From Bacillota bacterium (GTDB taxonomy: Bacteria; Bacillota; Clostridia; Acetivibrionales; DSM-1351), in contig JAEWSZ010000222.1 in NCBI GenBank assembly GCA_023397905.1, positions 1 to 13,039 of the forward strand: a stretch of DNA of 13,039 nucleotides. Direction: 5' to 3'. Position numbers and translations under genes: made by a program. The stretch's first letter is position 1; each line of letters opens with the position of its first letter. Positions 12,664 to 13,039 of this stretch are shown one piece after another. The notes under the pieces were generated by a model. It did no database searches, was not told where the DNA came from, and saw only the letters and a program-made list of their open reading frames with translations.

Positions 12664-13039
12664 ATGAACTCGGGAAAGATAATGGTTGTCGACGGCAACA
12701 GTATACTAAACAGGGCCTTTTACGGTCTGAGCAGGGCAGCTATGCTGACCACCTCGGAAGGCCTGCACACAAATGCCGTCTTTGGCTTTATAAATATCCT
12801 GACCAGATACCTGGCAGAGGAAGAGCCGAAATATATTTGCGTCGCATTTGATTTAAAGGAGCCCACCTTCAGGCATAAGGCATATGAAGGGTATAAAGCC
12901 CAGAGAAAAGGCATGCCGGATGAACTGGCGGTGCAGGTGCCCATAATAAAGCAGGTGCTTGACGCAATGAATATAAAAAGAATTGAGACTCCGGGGTTTG
13001 AAGCCGACGACATACTGGGGTCTATTTCGTTGTGTGCGG
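12664..13039 (+). CDS. polA: DNA polymerase I, 5' part (cut by the window edge)
   Basis: An open frame of 125 codons runs off the end of the window. It starts at ATG 12664 with GGAGGG at 12653-12658. The product is the N-terminal 5'-3' exonuclease (FEN-like) domain of Pol I, which removes primers and fills gaps in replication and repair. Seen: the first metal acid D10 in VVDGNSILNRAFYGL, AFDLKEPTFRHKAYEGYKAQR near 61-81 with D63, and the GFEADDILGS metal cluster (E113, D115 and D116). The polymerase domain lies beyond the window. Spacing to the anti-sigma gene is 93 bases. Confidence 0.95.
   Translation, partial: MNSGKIMVVDGNSILNRAFYGLSRAAMLTTSEGLHTNAVFGFINILTRYLAEEEPKYICVAFDLKEPTFRHKAYEGYKAQRKGMPDELAVQVPIIKQVLDAMNIKRIETPGFEADDILGSISLCA

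Noticed and set aside
12567..12851. 94-codon open frame before polA
   Set aside because: It is out of frame with the clear polA start and is mostly a shadow of polA and the intergenic hairpin.
1..13039. CRISPR array, prophage or insertion-sequence transposase
   Set aside because: No regularly spaced direct repeats, integrase, transposase or phage structural genes were found.

Overview
This window looks like a chromosomal segment from a spore-forming, low-to-mid GC Bacillota, most likely a Clostridia member. The evidence is a tyrS gene under a tyrosine T-box leader, two small spore-coat-type proteins, a DUF421 (YetF-like) plus DUF4363-like pair, strong GGAGG ribosome sites with some TTG starts, and SigA-type promoters with extended -10 elements. 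I cannot name a genus with confidence.

Layout. Positions 77-1612 (+) hold a DJ-1/PfpI protein and a FabG-like SDR oxidoreductase, separated by a degenerate GAATTCA-type repeat and a hairpin. Positions 1613-3968 (+) hold a long non-coding leader, a multi-pass membrane protein and an MFS transporter. A tRNA-Val(GAC) follows at 4030-4105; its -35 box overlaps the MFS stop codon and two hairpin terminators lie after it. Next come a YbaK-type tRNA deacylase (4263-4733) and a Na+/Ca2+ exchanger family protein (4878-5894). Positions 5930-7073 (-) carry the DUF421 and DUF4363-like genes, read toward the exchanger, with a hairpin-rich leader upstream.

Positions 7289-9045 (+) are the tyrS unit: two candidate promoters, a T-box with a UAC specifier, a terminator/antiterminator, and the synthetase gene. 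Two small coat-type genes follow (9183-9711), then a terminator. At 10040-10438 only the first ~114 residues of MurA remain. The frame leaves the MurA sequence just before the expected catalytic-cysteine loop, 17 bases ahead of an 89-bp palindromic element with 32-bp imperfect inverted arms. An ECF sigma factor with a structured 5' leader, its membrane-anchored zinc-finger anti-sigma partner, and the start of polA (cut by the window edge) complete the segment.

Most genes are ordinary housekeeping or stress functions. The unusual content is in the non-coding layer: the palindromic element and its relative near position 662, the broken murA, two short leader ORFs that touch or abut the next gene's start (SDR and murA), and several unassigned structured leaders. 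No CRISPR array, phage module or obvious new defence system was seen.
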